Positions 1 to 9,704 of a stretch of 64,000 nt of DNA are shown here, piece after piece. The DNA is taken from positions 130,430-194,429 of the forward strand of contig JBALXQ010000002.1 in the NCBI GenBank assembly GCA_036960565.1. Direction: 5' to 3'. This DNA comes from Bermanella sp036960565. Its GTDB lineage: Bacteria; Pseudomonadota; Gammaproteobacteria; Pseudomonadales; Oceanobacteraceae. The notes under the pieces are model-generated. The model was not told where the DNA came from, did no database searches, and saw only the letters and a list, made by a program, of their open reading frames with translations. Numbering within the stretch: position 1 is the first letter of the stretch; each line of letters starts with the position of its first letter. The translations under genes and the position numbers were made by a program.

Positions 1-3000
1 ACCATTGGCATCACTTACTTGCACTGTTATGTCATGGCTGGCGCCATTGTGATTATTCTCGGGTGTTAGGGTTAAGCTAGTGCCAGTCAGTTCACAAGTA
101 ATATGGGTCGCGCAGCTGCTTATGCTAAAGGTTAATGCATCATCATCTGCGTCAGTTCCCCAAGAGCTGATATCTACGACTAACGGCATGTCTTCGCTGG
201 TGGTTTGATCCACGACGGCAAGAACAGGGCTGTCGTTTTGTAGCGTCACTTCCAGGTTAAAGCTGTCGGTAATCACGCCACCATTGCCATCGCTCACCTG
301 CAAAGTAATGTTGTGGCTAGTGCCAGTGTGATCGGCATCTGGGGTGAGAGTTAGGTCATTGCCAGCTAGCTCGCACGTAATTTGGCTGGCACAGGCGGAT
401 ACTGAATACGTTAGGGTATCGCCATCTACATCGCTTCCCCAAGCACTGATATCCACCACTAAAGCACTATCCTCACTGGTGCTTTGATCTACTGCCGACA
501 AAATAGGAATGTCGTTAACCGCCACTACTTCAAGGTTAAAGCTGTCACTTACCGTTCCACCATTTCCATCACTGGCCTGTAAAGTAATGCTGTGTGTGGT
601 ACCAGAGTGGTCGCCGTCAGGGGTTAAGGTGAGGCTAGTGCCACTTAATGAGCATGTAATATTACTGGCACAAGTGCTCACCGAATAGGTGAGTGTGTCG
701 CCATCGGCATCACTGCCCCAGCTGCTGATATCCACCACTGTACTGGTGTCTTCATCAGTACTTTGATCCTGTGCGCTCAGAGTTGGAGCTGTATTGTTGG
801 CCGCATTAATGGTGACTGAAAAACTGTCGCTGCTGGTGCCCGAGTTGCCGTCATCCGCTTCAATGGTGACGGTGATCGTGCTGCCACTACCACCACTGGC
901 GCTGACCGTTAAAGACGAGCCTGTAATGCTACAAGTTAAATTGGTGCCGCAACTGGTGATGGTATAACTCAGAGAGTCTCCTTCTGTATCACTGGCATAA
1001 GTATCTAGGCTAACGGATGCACTCTCACCGTCTGTAATCGTTTGGTCGGGAATAGCACTCCAGGCGGGTGCATCATTTAGGGCGCTCACATTTAGGTTGA
1101 AGCTATCACTGGTGGTGCCACTATTACCATCATCTACTTCTACGGTGATGCTGTGCGTGGCGCCGTTATGATTATTATCAGGCGTCAGGGTAAGGTCGGT
1201 GCCGCTGATGCTACAGGTAATGTTGCTAGCACAAGTGGTGACGCTATAGGTCAGGGAGTCGCCATCGCTATCACTGGCCCAGCCACTGATATCCACCACA
1301 ATGGCATTGTCTTCGCTGGTGGTTTGATCCACCGCAGTAATGGTAGGCGCGTTGTTGGCTGGGTTAGTGATGCTGATATCAAAGCTGTCGCTGCTGGTGC
1401 CTGAATTACCATCATCCGCTTCTATGGTGACCGATACAGTTGTACCGGCGCCACCACTGGCACTGACCGTTAAAGAAGATCCGCTAATATTACAGGTTAA
1501 ATTAGCACCGCAACTGGTGGCAGTATAAGTGAGAGAATCTCCTTCGATATCCGAAGCATAACTACCGAGACTAATCACTGTATTATCGCCGTCATCAATG
1601 CTTTGGTCGGGAATAGCGCTCCAGGCGGGTGCATCATTTTGGGCGTTAACCACAAGGTTAAAACTAGTGGAATCGGTGCCGGAATTACCGTCATCAATTT
1701 GCACTGTCACATTATGGGTTGCACCATTATGGTTGCTGTCTGGCGTAAGGGTTAGGTTGCTTCCGCTAATGGAGCAGATGATATTGCTGACGCAACTGGT
1801 GACGCTGTAAGTAAGAGAATCACCTTCTGTATCACTGGCGTAGCCGGATAAATCTATCACCAAGCTAGTATCTTCATTGGTGTTTTGGGCGCTAATGGTG
1901 CTCAAGACTGGGGCGTCATTTTGGGCGCTCACATTAAGGTTAAAGCTGTCGCTGGCGGTGCCACTATTACCATCATCTACCTCTATGGTGATGCTGTGTG
2001 TGGCGCCATTATGATTACTGTCTGGTGTAAGGGTAAGGTTGGTTCCGCTGATGCTACAGGTAATGTTGCTGGCGCAAGAGGTAACGCTATAGGTGAGGGA
2101 ATCGCTGTCGGCATCACTGCCCCAGTCACTAATATCCACCACAATGGCGTTGTCTTCGCTGGTGGATTGATCCACAGCAGTAATGGTAGGCGCGTTGTTG
2201 GCTGGGTTAGTGATGTTTACATCAAAGCTGTCGCTGCTGGTGCCTGAATTACCATCATCCGCTTCTATGGTGACCGATACTGTTGTGCCGGCGCCACCAC
2301 TGGCACTCACCGTTAAAGAAGATCCGCTAATGCTACAGGTTAAATTGGCACCGCAGCTTGTAGCGCTGTAAGTAAGGGAATCCCCTTCAGTGTCTGAGGC
2401 GTAACTGCCCAGACTAATTACAGAATTGTCGCCGTCATCTATATTTTGATCGGGGATGGCACTCCAACTAGGAGCGTCATTTTGTGCATTTACCACTAGG
2501 TTAAAACTGGTGCTTACTGCACTGGCGGTACTGTCGTCTGCCGCTACGGTAATGTTGTGAGTGGCACCGTTATGATTACTGTCTGGTGTAAGGGTTAAAT
2601 TGTTGCCGCTTATTGCACAGGTGATATTGCTGGCACAACTGGTGACACTGTAGGTAAGAGAGTCGCCTTCTGTATCACTGGCATAGCCGGATAAATCAAT
2701 CACCAAATCTGTATCTTCATTGGTATTTTGTGCGCTGATAGTACTCCAAGCAGGTGCGTCGTTTTGGGCGCTCACATTAAGGTTAAAGCTGTCGCTGGCG
2801 GTGCCACTATTACCATCATCCACCTCTATGGTGATGCTGTGCGTGGCACCGTTATGGTTGCCATCTGGCGTTAAGGTAAGGTCGGTACCACTGATGCTGC
2901 AGGTAATATTACTGGCACAAGTGGTGATGCTATAAGTCACGGAGTCGCCATCACCATCACTGCCCCAGCTACTAATGTCCACCACAATGGCATTGTCTTC

Positions 3001-3900
3001 GCTGGTAGTTTGATCCACTGCAGTAATAGTGGGGGCATCATTTTGAGCATTCACCACTAGGTTGAAACTGGTACTGACCGCGCTGGCAATGCTGTCGTCT
3101 ACTTCCACGGTAATGTTATGGGTGGCTCCGTTATGGTTGCTATCTGGCGAAAGGGTAAGATTGCTACCGCTCACTGAGCAAGTGATATTGGTGGCGCAAC
3201 TGGTGACGCTATACGTTAAGGAATCGCCATCTACATCGCTGGCACTATCGGATAAATCAATGACTAAGTCGTTATCTTCATTAGTGTTTTGTTCACTGAT
3301 AGTGCTCCACACGGGCGCATCGTTTTGTGCATTAACCACCAGATTAAAACTGGTACTCACTGCACTGGCGGTACTGTCGTCTACTTCCACGGTAATGTTG
3401 TGGGTGGCACCGGAATAGTTACCGGTGGGTGACAGGGTAAGATCATTGCCGCTCACCGAACAGGTGATATTGGTGGCACAACTGGTGACGCTATACGTTA
3501 AAGAATCGCCATCGACATCGGTGCCATAACCAGATAAATCTATGACTAAATCGGTATCTTCATTGGTATTTTGCTCTGAAATAGTAGACCACACAGGGGC
3601 GTCATTTTGAGCACTGACGGTTAAATTCAAATCATCGGTGGTGATGCCATCGTTGCCATCGTCTACTTGAATAGTGACTGTATTAGTGGCGCCGTTGTAA
3701 TCATCATCTGGGGTGAGCGTTAAATTTTGACCATCACTATCTATGCTGCAAGTGATGTTGGCAGGGCAAGTGGATACGGTATAGGTGAGGCTGTCACTGT
3801 CGGCGTCACTGCCCCAGCCGCTGGCATCCACCACTTTTGCGGTATCTTCATTTGTGGTTTGATCCACTGCAGTAATGGTGGGGGCGTTGTTGGGCTCAAC
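1..3900 (-). repeat. Array of about 281-bp coding repeats (cadherin-like units)
   Basis: Fourteen units are visible, the last cut by the window edge. Landmark codons for D-Q recur at about 204, 488, 768, 1050, 1322, 1610, 1885, 2165, 2447, 2730, 3008, 3288, 3568 and 3858, giving a period near 281 bp. Three unit flavours exist: starts resembling ITAVDQTTSED, STISAQNTNED and SAIPDQNIDDGD. The frame is kept throughout, so this is a protein repeat and not a CRISPR or satellite array. Confidence 0.9.
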
Positions 3901-4935
3901 AATGGTCCAGCCAATGTCTTCTAATAAATAAAGCGCTAACCCTAAAGAGTATAATGAGTCTGTATAGCTGGGCTCCATGAGTTCATTGGGTGTGGCATCA
4001 GTGGTGAAGTGGCTCACGCTGGAGCCAGATTCTACTGAAGCAGGCGCGTACATTTCTACTTTGTCGCCACTTTCAAAATTGCCATCCGTATCCACGTCGT
4101 TAAAGCCATCTGTTAATAGGCCTATGGCATTGGTGTTAACGTTGGTGCCGCTCCAGAGTAATGCCGTAACACTGGTAGCGGATGAGGCGCGGTTAGCGTC
4201 ACTTTCACTGCCATCATTCCAGTTTCGACTGTTGGTGTTATCGTATAAATTATTTGAAAAAATATCATCTATGCCACTGGTTTTGGAGCCATCAGATGGA
4301 TCAACCAAACTGGCAAAACCCAGCCCATGAGTCATTTCGTGCAGTAACACTGTGGTAAATCCAATTTCACTGCCGGTGGCATCGCTAAACCCGTAATACC
4401 AAGAGCTTGAGGCCAAACAATCGGCATCACCAATGTCGGAGTTAAAGTTGGCATCAATGTCATCATGGGCACCAGACGCATCACTGCCGGTAATGGCGTT
4501 ATATAAACCAATGGGGTAGAAGGTATTCACAAGAATCCCCGTTGGGGGGCTAGAGCTAATGCTGAGGTTGGCGGTGGCGCCAGCACTGCCTAAAGTAGCC
4601 GAATTAGTGGTACAAGAAAGGGCTGTAAAGTTGGCTTCCACAATGATAGTGACCGTTGATGTCACTTGTTCAGATATGACTTCAGCCGCTTTAATAAAGG
4701 ATAATTTACGTTGGGCGCCTACCGTGGTGCCGTTATTGCCATCAACCGCTGTTGCAGATGTACTGGAATCAAAACCGCTGGTGAAATTCAATGTAATTGT
4801 GGATGCACTACCTGTGATATCACAGGTGCCGTTGCCGGCGGTGGTGGTATCACTGGAAGCCGGGCAGGCGGCTGAAAAACTTAATTGGCTAAACGCCAAA
4901 GATAAGGTAAAGATGACAAGCTTGTTAAGTGGCAT
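1..4935 (-). CDS. Secreted leishmanolysin-like metalloprotease with at least 14 cadherin-like repeats (C-terminus beyond window)
   Basis: The frame is open from the ATG at 4933-4935 to the window edge (1645 codons), so the C-terminus is missing. A signal peptide (about residues 1-22, ending SFSAA) is followed by a protease-like head with HEMTHGLGF near residues 199-207, SHF (His about 309) and NELMEP (Met about 320). This spacing, two His in HExxH, a distant third His and a Met-turn 11 residues later, matches leishmanolysin (M8) metzincins rather than classic HExxHxxGxxH enzymes. Residues from about 350 onward are tandem repeats of roughly 93 residues, each with a DQxTxED start and a Cys-x5-Cys pair. 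AGGG precedes the start codon. It is the most downstream of three minus-strand paralogues. Proteolytic activity is inferred from motifs; the substrate is unknown. Confidence 0.85.
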   Translation of the reverse strand, partial: MPLNKLVIFTLSLAFSQLSFSAACPASSDTTTAGNGTCDITGSASTITLNFTSGFDSSTSATAVDGNNGTTVGAQRKLSFIKAAEVISEQVTSTVTIIVEANFTALSCTTNSATLGSAGATANLSISSSPPTGILVNTFYPIGLYNAITGSDASGAHDDIDANFNSDIGDADCLASSSWYYGFSDATGSEIGFTTVLLHEMTHGLGFASLVDPSDGSKTSGIDDIFSNNLYDNTNSRNWNDGSESDANRASSATSVTALLWSGTNVNTNAIGLLTDGFNDVDTDGNFESGDKVEMYAPASVESGSSVSHFTTDATPNELMEPSYTDSLYSLGLALYLLEDIGWTIVEPNNAPTITAVDQTTNEDTAKVVDASGWGSDADSDSLTYTVSTCPANITCSIDSDGQNLTLTPDDDYNGATNTVTIQVDDGNDGITTDDLNLTVSAQNDAPVWSTISEQNTNEDTDLVIDLSGYGTDVDGDSLTYSVTSCATNITCSVSGNDLTLSPTGNYSGATHNITVEVDDSTASAVSTSFNLVVNAQNDAPVWSTISEQNTNEDNDLVIDLSDSASDVDGDSLTYSVTSCATNITCSVSGSNLTLSPDSNHNGATHNITVEVDDSIASAVSTSFNLVVNAQNDAPTITAVDQTTSEDNAIVVDISSWGSDGDGDSVTYSITTCASNITCSISGTDLTLTPDGNHNGATHSITIEVDDGNSGTASDSFNLNVSAQNDAPAWSTISAQNTNEDTDLVIDLSGYASDTEGDSLTYSVTSCASNITCAISGNNLTLTPDSNHNGATHNITVAADDSTASAVSTSFNLVVNAQNDAPSWSAIPDQNIDDGDNSVISLGSYASDTEGDSLTYSATSCGANLTCSISGSSLTVSASGGAGTTVSVTIEADDGNSGTSSDSFDVNITNPANNAPTITAVDQSTSEDNAIVVDISDWGSDADSDSLTYSVTSCASNITCSISGTNLTLTPDSNHNGATHSITIEVDDGNSGTASDSFNLNVSAQNDAPVLSTISAQNTNEDTSLVIDLSGYASDTEGDSLTYSVTSCVSNIICSISGSNLTLTPDSNHNGATHNVTVQIDDGNSGTDSTSFNLVVNAQNDAPAWSAIPDQSIDDGDNTVISLGSYASDIEGDSLTYTATSCGANLTCNISGSSLTVSASGGAGTTVSVTIEADDGNSGTSSDSFDISITNPANNAPTITAVDQTTSEDNAIVVDISGWASDSDGDSLTYSVTTCASNITCSISGTDLTLTPDNNHNGATHSITVEVDDGNSGTTSDSFNLNVSALNDAPAWSAIPDQTITDGESASVSLDTYASDTEGDSLSYTITSCGTNLTCSITGSSLTVSASGGSGSTITVTIEADDGNSGTSSDSFSVTINAANNTAPTLSAQDQSTDEDTSTVVDISSWGSDADGDTLTYSVSTCASNITCSLSGTSLTLTPDGDHSGTTHSITLQASDGNGGTVSDSFNLEVVAVNDIPILSAVDQSTSEDSALVVDISAWGSDVDGDTLTYSVSACASQITCELAGNDLTLTPDADHTGTSHNITLQVSDGNGGVITDSFNLEVTLQNDSPVLAVVDQTTSEDMPLVVDISSWGTDADDDALTFSISSCATHITCELTGTSLTLTPENNHNGASHDITVQVSDANG
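1322..3007 (-). repeat. 843-bp higher-order duplication (two three-unit blocks)
   Basis: The three-flavour block of units occurs twice in a row, 1322-2164 and 2165-3007. Landmarks sit exactly 843 bp apart (281 x 3): the gattgatcc/gtttgatcc words at 1322, 2165 and 3008, and gctgggttagtgatg at 1358 and 2201. Long stretches around 1358-1520 and 2201-2363 differ at only a few bases, which points to a recent in-frame duplication. Confidence 0.8.
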
Positions 4936-4961
4936 GGATAACCCTAAAGCTAACGAACTTG

Positions 4962-5000
4962 TTTACAGCATATGCGTAATTTAAAAAATGACACATATTG
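4962..5000 (-). promoter_or_regulatory. Upstream element shared with the second paralogue
   Basis: The 33 bp from 4962 match 26 of 33 positions at 9672-9704, upstream of the neighbouring paralogue. Shared words on the plus strand are agc.tatgc.taattt and aaatgac. It lies 26 bp upstream of the start codon of the 1-4935 gene. Conservation outside the coding region suggests a promoter or operator; which factor binds is unknown. Confidence 0.5.
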
Positions 5001-5107
5001 TCTAGTTAACTTGGGAAATGATTTGTAGCCAAATGGGGTTTTAATACTGGTTGGAGATATTAAAAAAGTCTGATAAATAGAAAGTGAATAATGATTTAAA
5101 ACAGCTG

Positions 5108-5123
5108 TGCCCTAAAATCAGGG
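5108..5123 (-). terminator. Weak hairpin after the 7-repeat metalloprotease gene
   Basis: GCCCT and AGGGC flank a 6-nt loop about 25 bp past the stop of the gene ending at 5148. On the minus strand a short T-containing stretch follows, but no clean T-run, so termination strength is uncertain. Confidence 0.35.
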
Positions 5124-5147
5124 CAGGGTTAATTAGGTTGTTTTAAA

Positions 5148-8100
5148 TCAGCTGGCCACACGTTTTCGCCTGAGGCTTGTGAGTAATATAAAACCAAATA
5201 ACCAATAGGGATTAAACGGGCCGCTGCTGGATGAGCTGGAGCTGGATTCCTCTACTATTGGTGCAGCTTCCAATTCTATTTCAAAGGTTTCATTTTGGCT
5301 TAAGGCGCTAATGTCGATTTCATGGTCGATGGAATCGTCCTGAATTATGTTGAGAGTTTGCAGGCCATGAATAGCAGTATCCACGGTATGTATAAAGGAG
5401 GCATTGGTAGCATCGCTCACCGAGACAATCATAAATTCGCTGTCGCCTTCACTGAAGTTCAATTTTGCTGTGGGCGGGTTTTTTACAAAGTTTTGGCTGC
5501 CCAGTGCGGTAATGCTGCCATTAAGAATGATGCCTTCTCCAATTCGGGCAAGAATCACCTGATGCTCACTGAGGGTGGCATCCAGATTAATACTGGATGG
5601 GTTATAACCGACGGCGCTTAAGGTGAACGCATAAGCGTCTTCATCGCTGGGCAGTAGCAGGTTAATAAAACCATTTTGATCGGCACTGTATTGCAAGTTG
5701 AGGCCCAAGGTATTGAGCAGGTTAAGGCTAGCCAGATCCCCTTGTGCTAAAGCAATAGCCGCCCCTAAGCTGTCGATGACACTGATAACATGCGCCACAG
5801 ATGGGTAAACCGTTAGGGTTTGTACTATGTCTGTAAACGATTGATCAAACGATTCCAGAGTCACATCCACCGAAGTTAATTCCAATACTCGGCTGTCTTC
5901 AATGTGAATATCTATTCGATTAAAACTGGCAGCATCGTTTGGTGCCACAAATACGGTTTGTTCGGTTTCATTGCTATCGAGAAATTTAATTAACCCCGAT
6001 TCGGTTTGAGAAAGACTAAATTGGCCACCTGATTCGCCCCCTTCAATAATGAGGCTGTGACCGCCAATGCCATTTAAGAATGAAGTGCTCGACCAAGTAA
6101 TACGCAGAGAGCGAGTGAAGGTCACTATCAATACTTCGCTGGTATTGTTGTCGGTGATGCTAAAGACATAATTACCGGCAAAGGTGCCAGAAACAGGTAG
6201 GGCAATCTCAACCCCATCGTTATTAAAGCTCAGCAGCGCATTGGCGTTAAGTTCGTTGTAGGTAAGGTCATAGAGGAAGTTCCCACTGCCGCCGATGACA
6301 TCTACCTGCGTATCACTTAACGGTAAAACAGCAGTGTCGCCGTTCACATAGGAGGTGCCGCCTACTTCTAAGTGCAGGGTAGGGGTGAAAGCGGTGATAC
6401 TTACATTAAAGGTATGGGTGTCGGTGGCGCCACTGGCATCGCTTACCTGAATACCCACGGGAACGACGGTCCCTTCGCCACTGCTGGCCAACAAACTTAA
6501 ATTATTGCCAGAGACATGACAGGTTAAGTTAGCGTTGCAGGTGAGTACTGAGAAACTTAATGCCTCGTTTTCAATGTCATCTGCCAACGGCGTTAAATCA
6601 ATGACCTCAGTATGGTCAATGGCAATGGTTAAATTGGCGGGCGCGATGAAAAAGGGCGCATCGTTTACAGGGTTAACTGCCAAATTAAAGCTGTCGCTGG
6701 CACTGCCGCCATTGCCATCAATCACGCCGATGGTAATGCTGTGAGTGGTGCCATTGTGATTTACATTTGGGGTGAGGGTGAGGTTATTGCCGACTATGCT
6801 GCAACTTATATTCGTGGCACAGGTAGTGACCGAATACGTCAGGCTGTCTCCTTCAGCGTCCGAGGTCCAAGCACTCATGTCTACCACTAGTGCGGTATCT
6901 TCATCTGTGGCTTGGGAGATAGCATTAATAACTGGGTCATCGTTTTGGGCAACCACATCTAGGTTAAAGCTGTCGCTGGCGGTATTGCCATGGCCATCGT
7001 TTACTTCAACGGTGATGGTATGAACGGCACCATTGTGGTCGCTGGATGGGGTAAGGGTGAGGTTTGAGCCCGCCACCGTACAGGTGATGTTAGTGGCACA
7101 GGTTAATACCGTATAACTTAAAGTATCGTCATCTACGTCTGAGCCCCAGCTGCTTATGTCCACCACCAGCGCCTCATCTTCATTGGTGGTTTGATCCACG
7201 GCGGTAATTAAGGGGTCATCACTGGTGTTACTCACTTCTAAATTTAAACTCCCCAGATCGGTTTCGCCGTCTCCATCGGCAACTTCAATAATGATGGTGT
7301 GAGTGGCACCATAATGATCAGTATCGGGCGTAAGGGTTAGATCTGTACCACTTAAAGAGCAGGTAATATTTGTGGCGCAGCTATTTATGGCATAGGTGAC
7401 GGCATCTCCATCTACGTCGCTGCCCCAGCCGCTGATATCAACAATGAGAGTGTCATCTTCATCAACGGTTTGGTCCACCGCCGTAATAACAGGGGCATCA
7501 TTTACGGCAGCGATGGTTAGATTAAAGCTGTCGCTGATAACACCACCATTGCCGTCGCTTGCCTGTAGGGTAACGGCATGGGTGGCGCCATTTTGATCGG
7601 CGTCGGGCGCCAGTGTTAGGTTAGTGCCAATGATGCTGCAGGTGATGTTGGCGTCACACGCGGTGATTAAATAGCTTAGGGTATCGCCATCGGCATCATT
7701 GGCCCAAGTACTGAAATCCACCACAAGGTCGGTATCTTCTAGGGTGTTCTGATCCACAGCCGTGAGGGTGGGAGCGGTATTGCCCGCCACGCCAATGCTG
7801 ACATCAATATCGACACTGGTGGTGCCAAGATTGCCATCATCGGCTTGTACCGTCACCGAAACCACATTGCCTGCATTGGATATGGCATTAAGCGTAAGGG
7901 TTGAACCGGCGATTGAGCAGGTAAGGCCCGAGTCACAGTTAGTGACGGTATAGGTGATAGTATCGCCTTCCACATCGCTGGCGAAACTGGCTAATGCCAC
8001 ATTAACCGAATCACCCTCGGCGACATTTTGCGTGGTAATAGTGCTCCAGGCAGGCGCATCGTTTAAAGCCGTAACGGTGAGATTAAAGCTGTCACTGATG

Positions 8101-9392
8101 GTGCCGCCATTGCCATCGTCTGCTTCAATAGTAATGCTGTGAGTGGCACCGTTGTGATCGGCATCGGGGGTTAGGGTTAAATCGGTGCCGCTGATGCTGC
8201 AGGTAATATTGGTGGCACAGGTGGTGACACTGTAGCTGAGGGCATCGCCGTCGCCATCATTGCCCCAGCCACTGATATCCACTACCAACGCCACATCTTC
8301 ATTGGTGGTTTGATCTACAGCGGTAATGGTGGGGTCGGTATTGGCGTTAATGTCCCAACCGATATCTTGCAACAGGTAAAAAGCCAAACCTAAGCTGTAT
8401 TGGCCCTCTGTATAGCTGGGTTCCATGAGTTCATTGGGGGCGGCGGCGGTATTAAAGTGGCTGACGCTGCTGCCACTTTCTACTGTTGCTGGCGCATACA
8501 TTTCAACCCTGTCGCCTGAGGTAAAGGAGTTAGAGGTATCGTTGTCTTGAAAACCATCGGTTAATAGTGCGATGGCCTGAGTATTGGTATTGGTGCCATT
8601 CCATAATAGCCCGGTACTGCTGGTGGCACTGGTGGCTCGCTGAGCATTACTCAGGTTAGGCCAGGTTGATGTATTGGCAGAGGCATATAAGTTATTAGAA
8701 AAAATATCGTCAATGCCGCTGGCCTTGGCACCACTGGAAGGGTTTACCAGACTGGCAAACCCCAGCCCGTGGGTCATCTCATGTAGCAGTACTGTGGTGA
8801 AACCTATTTCACTGCCCCCTGGGGTGCCAAAACCGTAATACCAACTACTGGCTGCTAGGCAGTCGGCATCGCCAATGTCGCGGTTAAATTCAGCGGTGAT
8901 ATCGCTGTCACCATCGCCGTTGCCATCCGTATCCACATCCTGATTTCTAATGGCATTAATGAGCGCCACCGGATAAAAAGTTGAAGCCACTAAGCCGGTA
9001 GGCGCCGGGCTGTTGTACGCAAAATTATTAACGGCCCCGGCACTGCCTAGGGTGGCGGAATTACTTGAGCAGGAAAGGGCGCTAAAACTGGCATCCACCG
9101 CAATGGTAATGGTGGAGTCGAGCTGGGCGGCTAGAATTTCAGCTGCCTTAATAAAAGAGAGTTTGCGCTGGGCGCCTATGGTCGTGCCGTTATTGCCACC
9201 GGTGGCGGTAATGGCGGTAGTGGAATCAAAGCCGCTGTCGAAGTTTAATTGAATGGTGGAAGACGAACCTGTGACCGTGCAATTACCGTTGCCTGCGGTA
9301 GTCGTGGCACTGGATGCTGGGCAGGCGGCAGAAAAAACCAGCGAACTAAACAGCAAAGAAATAAGTAATAAGGTAAATCTAACAAGCGCCAT
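5148..9392 (-). CDS. Secreted leishmanolysin-like metalloprotease with 7 cadherin-like repeats and C-terminal sorting tail
   Basis: The best start is the ATG at 9392 (MALVRFTLLL, with GAGG 9-12 bp upstream), giving 1414 residues. The open frame extends to 9533, but that extension is encoded by a mobile element. After the signal peptide comes a head paralogous to its neighbours, with HEMTHGLGF (His204, Glu205, His208), His312 and Met323 in NELMEP. Seven repeats of about 93 residues follow (about residues 353-1000), each with Cys-x5-Cys. A C-terminal region of about 380 residues is shared with the 9897-12191 protein. The end is a Ser-rich linker, GPFNPYW, a hydrophobic stretch and RRKR, a variant of the GlyGly-CTERM sorting signal processed by rhombosortase. 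A secreted or surface-attached protease or adhesin is inferred. Confidence 0.85.
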   Translation of the reverse strand: MALVRFTLLLISLLFSSLVFSAACPASSATTTAGNGNCTVTGSSSTIQLNFDSGFDSTTAITATGGNNGTTIGAQRKLSFIKAAEILAAQLDSTITIAVDASFSALSCSSNSATLGSAGAVNNFAYNSPAPTGLVASTFYPVALINAIRNQDVDTDGNGDGDSDITAEFNRDIGDADCLAASSWYYGFGTPGGSEIGFTTVLLHEMTHGLGFASLVNPSSGAKASGIDDIFSNNLYASANTSTWPNLSNAQRATSATSSTGLLWNGTNTNTQAIALLTDGFQDNDTSNSFTSGDRVEMYAPATVESGSSVSHFNTAAAPNELMEPSYTEGQYSLGLAFYLLQDIGWDINANTDPTITAVDQTTNEDVALVVDISGWGNDGDGDALSYSVTTCATNITCSISGTDLTLTPDADHNGATHSITIEADDGNGGTISDSFNLTVTALNDAPAWSTITTQNVAEGDSVNVALASFASDVEGDTITYTVTNCDSGLTCSIAGSTLTLNAISNAGNVVSVTVQADDGNLGTTSVDIDVSIGVAGNTAPTLTAVDQNTLEDTDLVVDFSTWANDADGDTLSYLITACDANITCSIIGTNLTLAPDADQNGATHAVTLQASDGNGGVISDSFNLTIAAVNDAPVITAVDQTVDEDDTLIVDISGWGSDVDGDAVTYAINSCATNITCSLSGTDLTLTPDTDHYGATHTIIIEVADGDGETDLGSLNLEVSNTSDDPLITAVDQTTNEDEALVVDISSWGSDVDDDTLSYTVLTCATNITCTVAGSNLTLTPSSDHNGAVHTITVEVNDGHGNTASDSFNLDVVAQNDDPVINAISQATDEDTALVVDMSAWTSDAEGDSLTYSVTTCATNISCSIVGNNLTLTPNVNHNGTTHSITIGVIDGNGGSASDSFNLAVNPVNDAPFFIAPANLTIAIDHTEVIDLTPLADDIENEALSFSVLTCNANLTCHVSGNNLSLLASSGEGTVVPVGIQVSDASGATDTHTFNVSITAFTPTLHLEVGGTSYVNGDTAVLPLSDTQVDVIGGSGNFLYDLTYNELNANALLSFNNDGVEIALPVSGTFAGNYVFSITDNNTSEVLIVTFTRSLRITWSSTSFLNGIGGHSLIIEGGESGGQFSLSQTESGLIKFLDSNETEQTVFVAPNDAASFNRIDIHIEDSRVLELTSVDVTLESFDQSFTDIVQTLTVYPSVAHVISVIDSLGAAIALAQGDLASLNLLNTLGLNLQYSADQNGFINLLLPSDEDAYAFTLSAVGYNPSSINLDATLSEHQVILARIGEGIILNGSITALGSQNFVKNPPTAKLNFSEGDSEFMIVSVSDATNASFIHTVDTAIHGLQTLNIIQDDSIDHEIDISALSQNETFEIELEAAPIVEESSSSSSSSGPFNPYWLFGFILLTSLRRKRVAS

Positions 9393-9422
9393 AACTGCCT
9401 CAAATCCAGAGTGCTTTCTTGA

Positions 9423-9671
9423 GGGCATCTCTAATAATTGATTACTTCCTCTGCGTGACCCCAAGCGTGCAGTGGCAAGGCGCGTTGCGAAGTAAAATGG
9501 TGGTTCCATTTTCAAGCGGCGCAACGCCGGCAATGTGTGCTTGAGGTCACGCCCTGAGGGGCGTTATGCCTTGCCCAGACTCTGCGTTGGCCTTCCTTGA
9601 AAGGCAATAAGCATTTCTTCCAAAGTCCGTCTTGATTCTGAGCAAGGCGTAAGTAATTAATATAGATGCCC
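9423..9671. mobile_element. MITE-like palindromic element (249 bp)
   Basis: The ends are inverted repeats: GGGCATCTCTAATAATT on the left, and GGGCATCTATATTAATT on the reverse strand at the right, both continuing into an ACTT word. Inside, 9452-9489 is an imperfect inverted copy of 9518-9551 (arms beginning GCGTGACC and ending GTTGCG), so a long hairpin can form. No transposase is encoded. The element is GC-richer than its flanks. No exact target duplication was found (TTGA left, TTTA right). It separates the 9392 gene from its conserved upstream element. Confidence 0.7.
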
Positions 9672-9704
9672 TTTATAGCTTATGCTTAATTTTTTAAATG
9701 ACCC
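9672..9704 (-). promoter_or_regulatory. Displaced upstream element of the 7-repeat metalloprotease gene
   Basis: This segment matches 26 of 33 positions of 4962-4994. In the sister gene it lies 26 bp from the start codon; here it is 279 bp away because the 249-bp element intervenes. The remaining sequence to 9896 is AT-rich and shows no gene or strong hairpin. Confidence 0.5.

Noticed and set aside
1..3900. Regular repeats with a CRISPR-like appearance
   Set aside because: The period is about 281 bp, the whole stretch is one open frame and the repeats are protein domain units.
1153..9441. Many plus-strand frames over the metalloprotease genes
   Set aside because: They are periodic shadows of the minus-strand coding repeats, without ribosome binding sites or family features.
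9393..9533. N-terminal extension of the 7-repeat metalloprotease
   Set aside because: It is encoded by the mobile element, has no ribosome binding site and would place 47 residues before a normal signal peptide.
9419..9675. Target-site duplication of the MITE-like element
   Set aside because: Flanks TTGA and TTTA agree at only three of four positions, so no duplication can be claimed.
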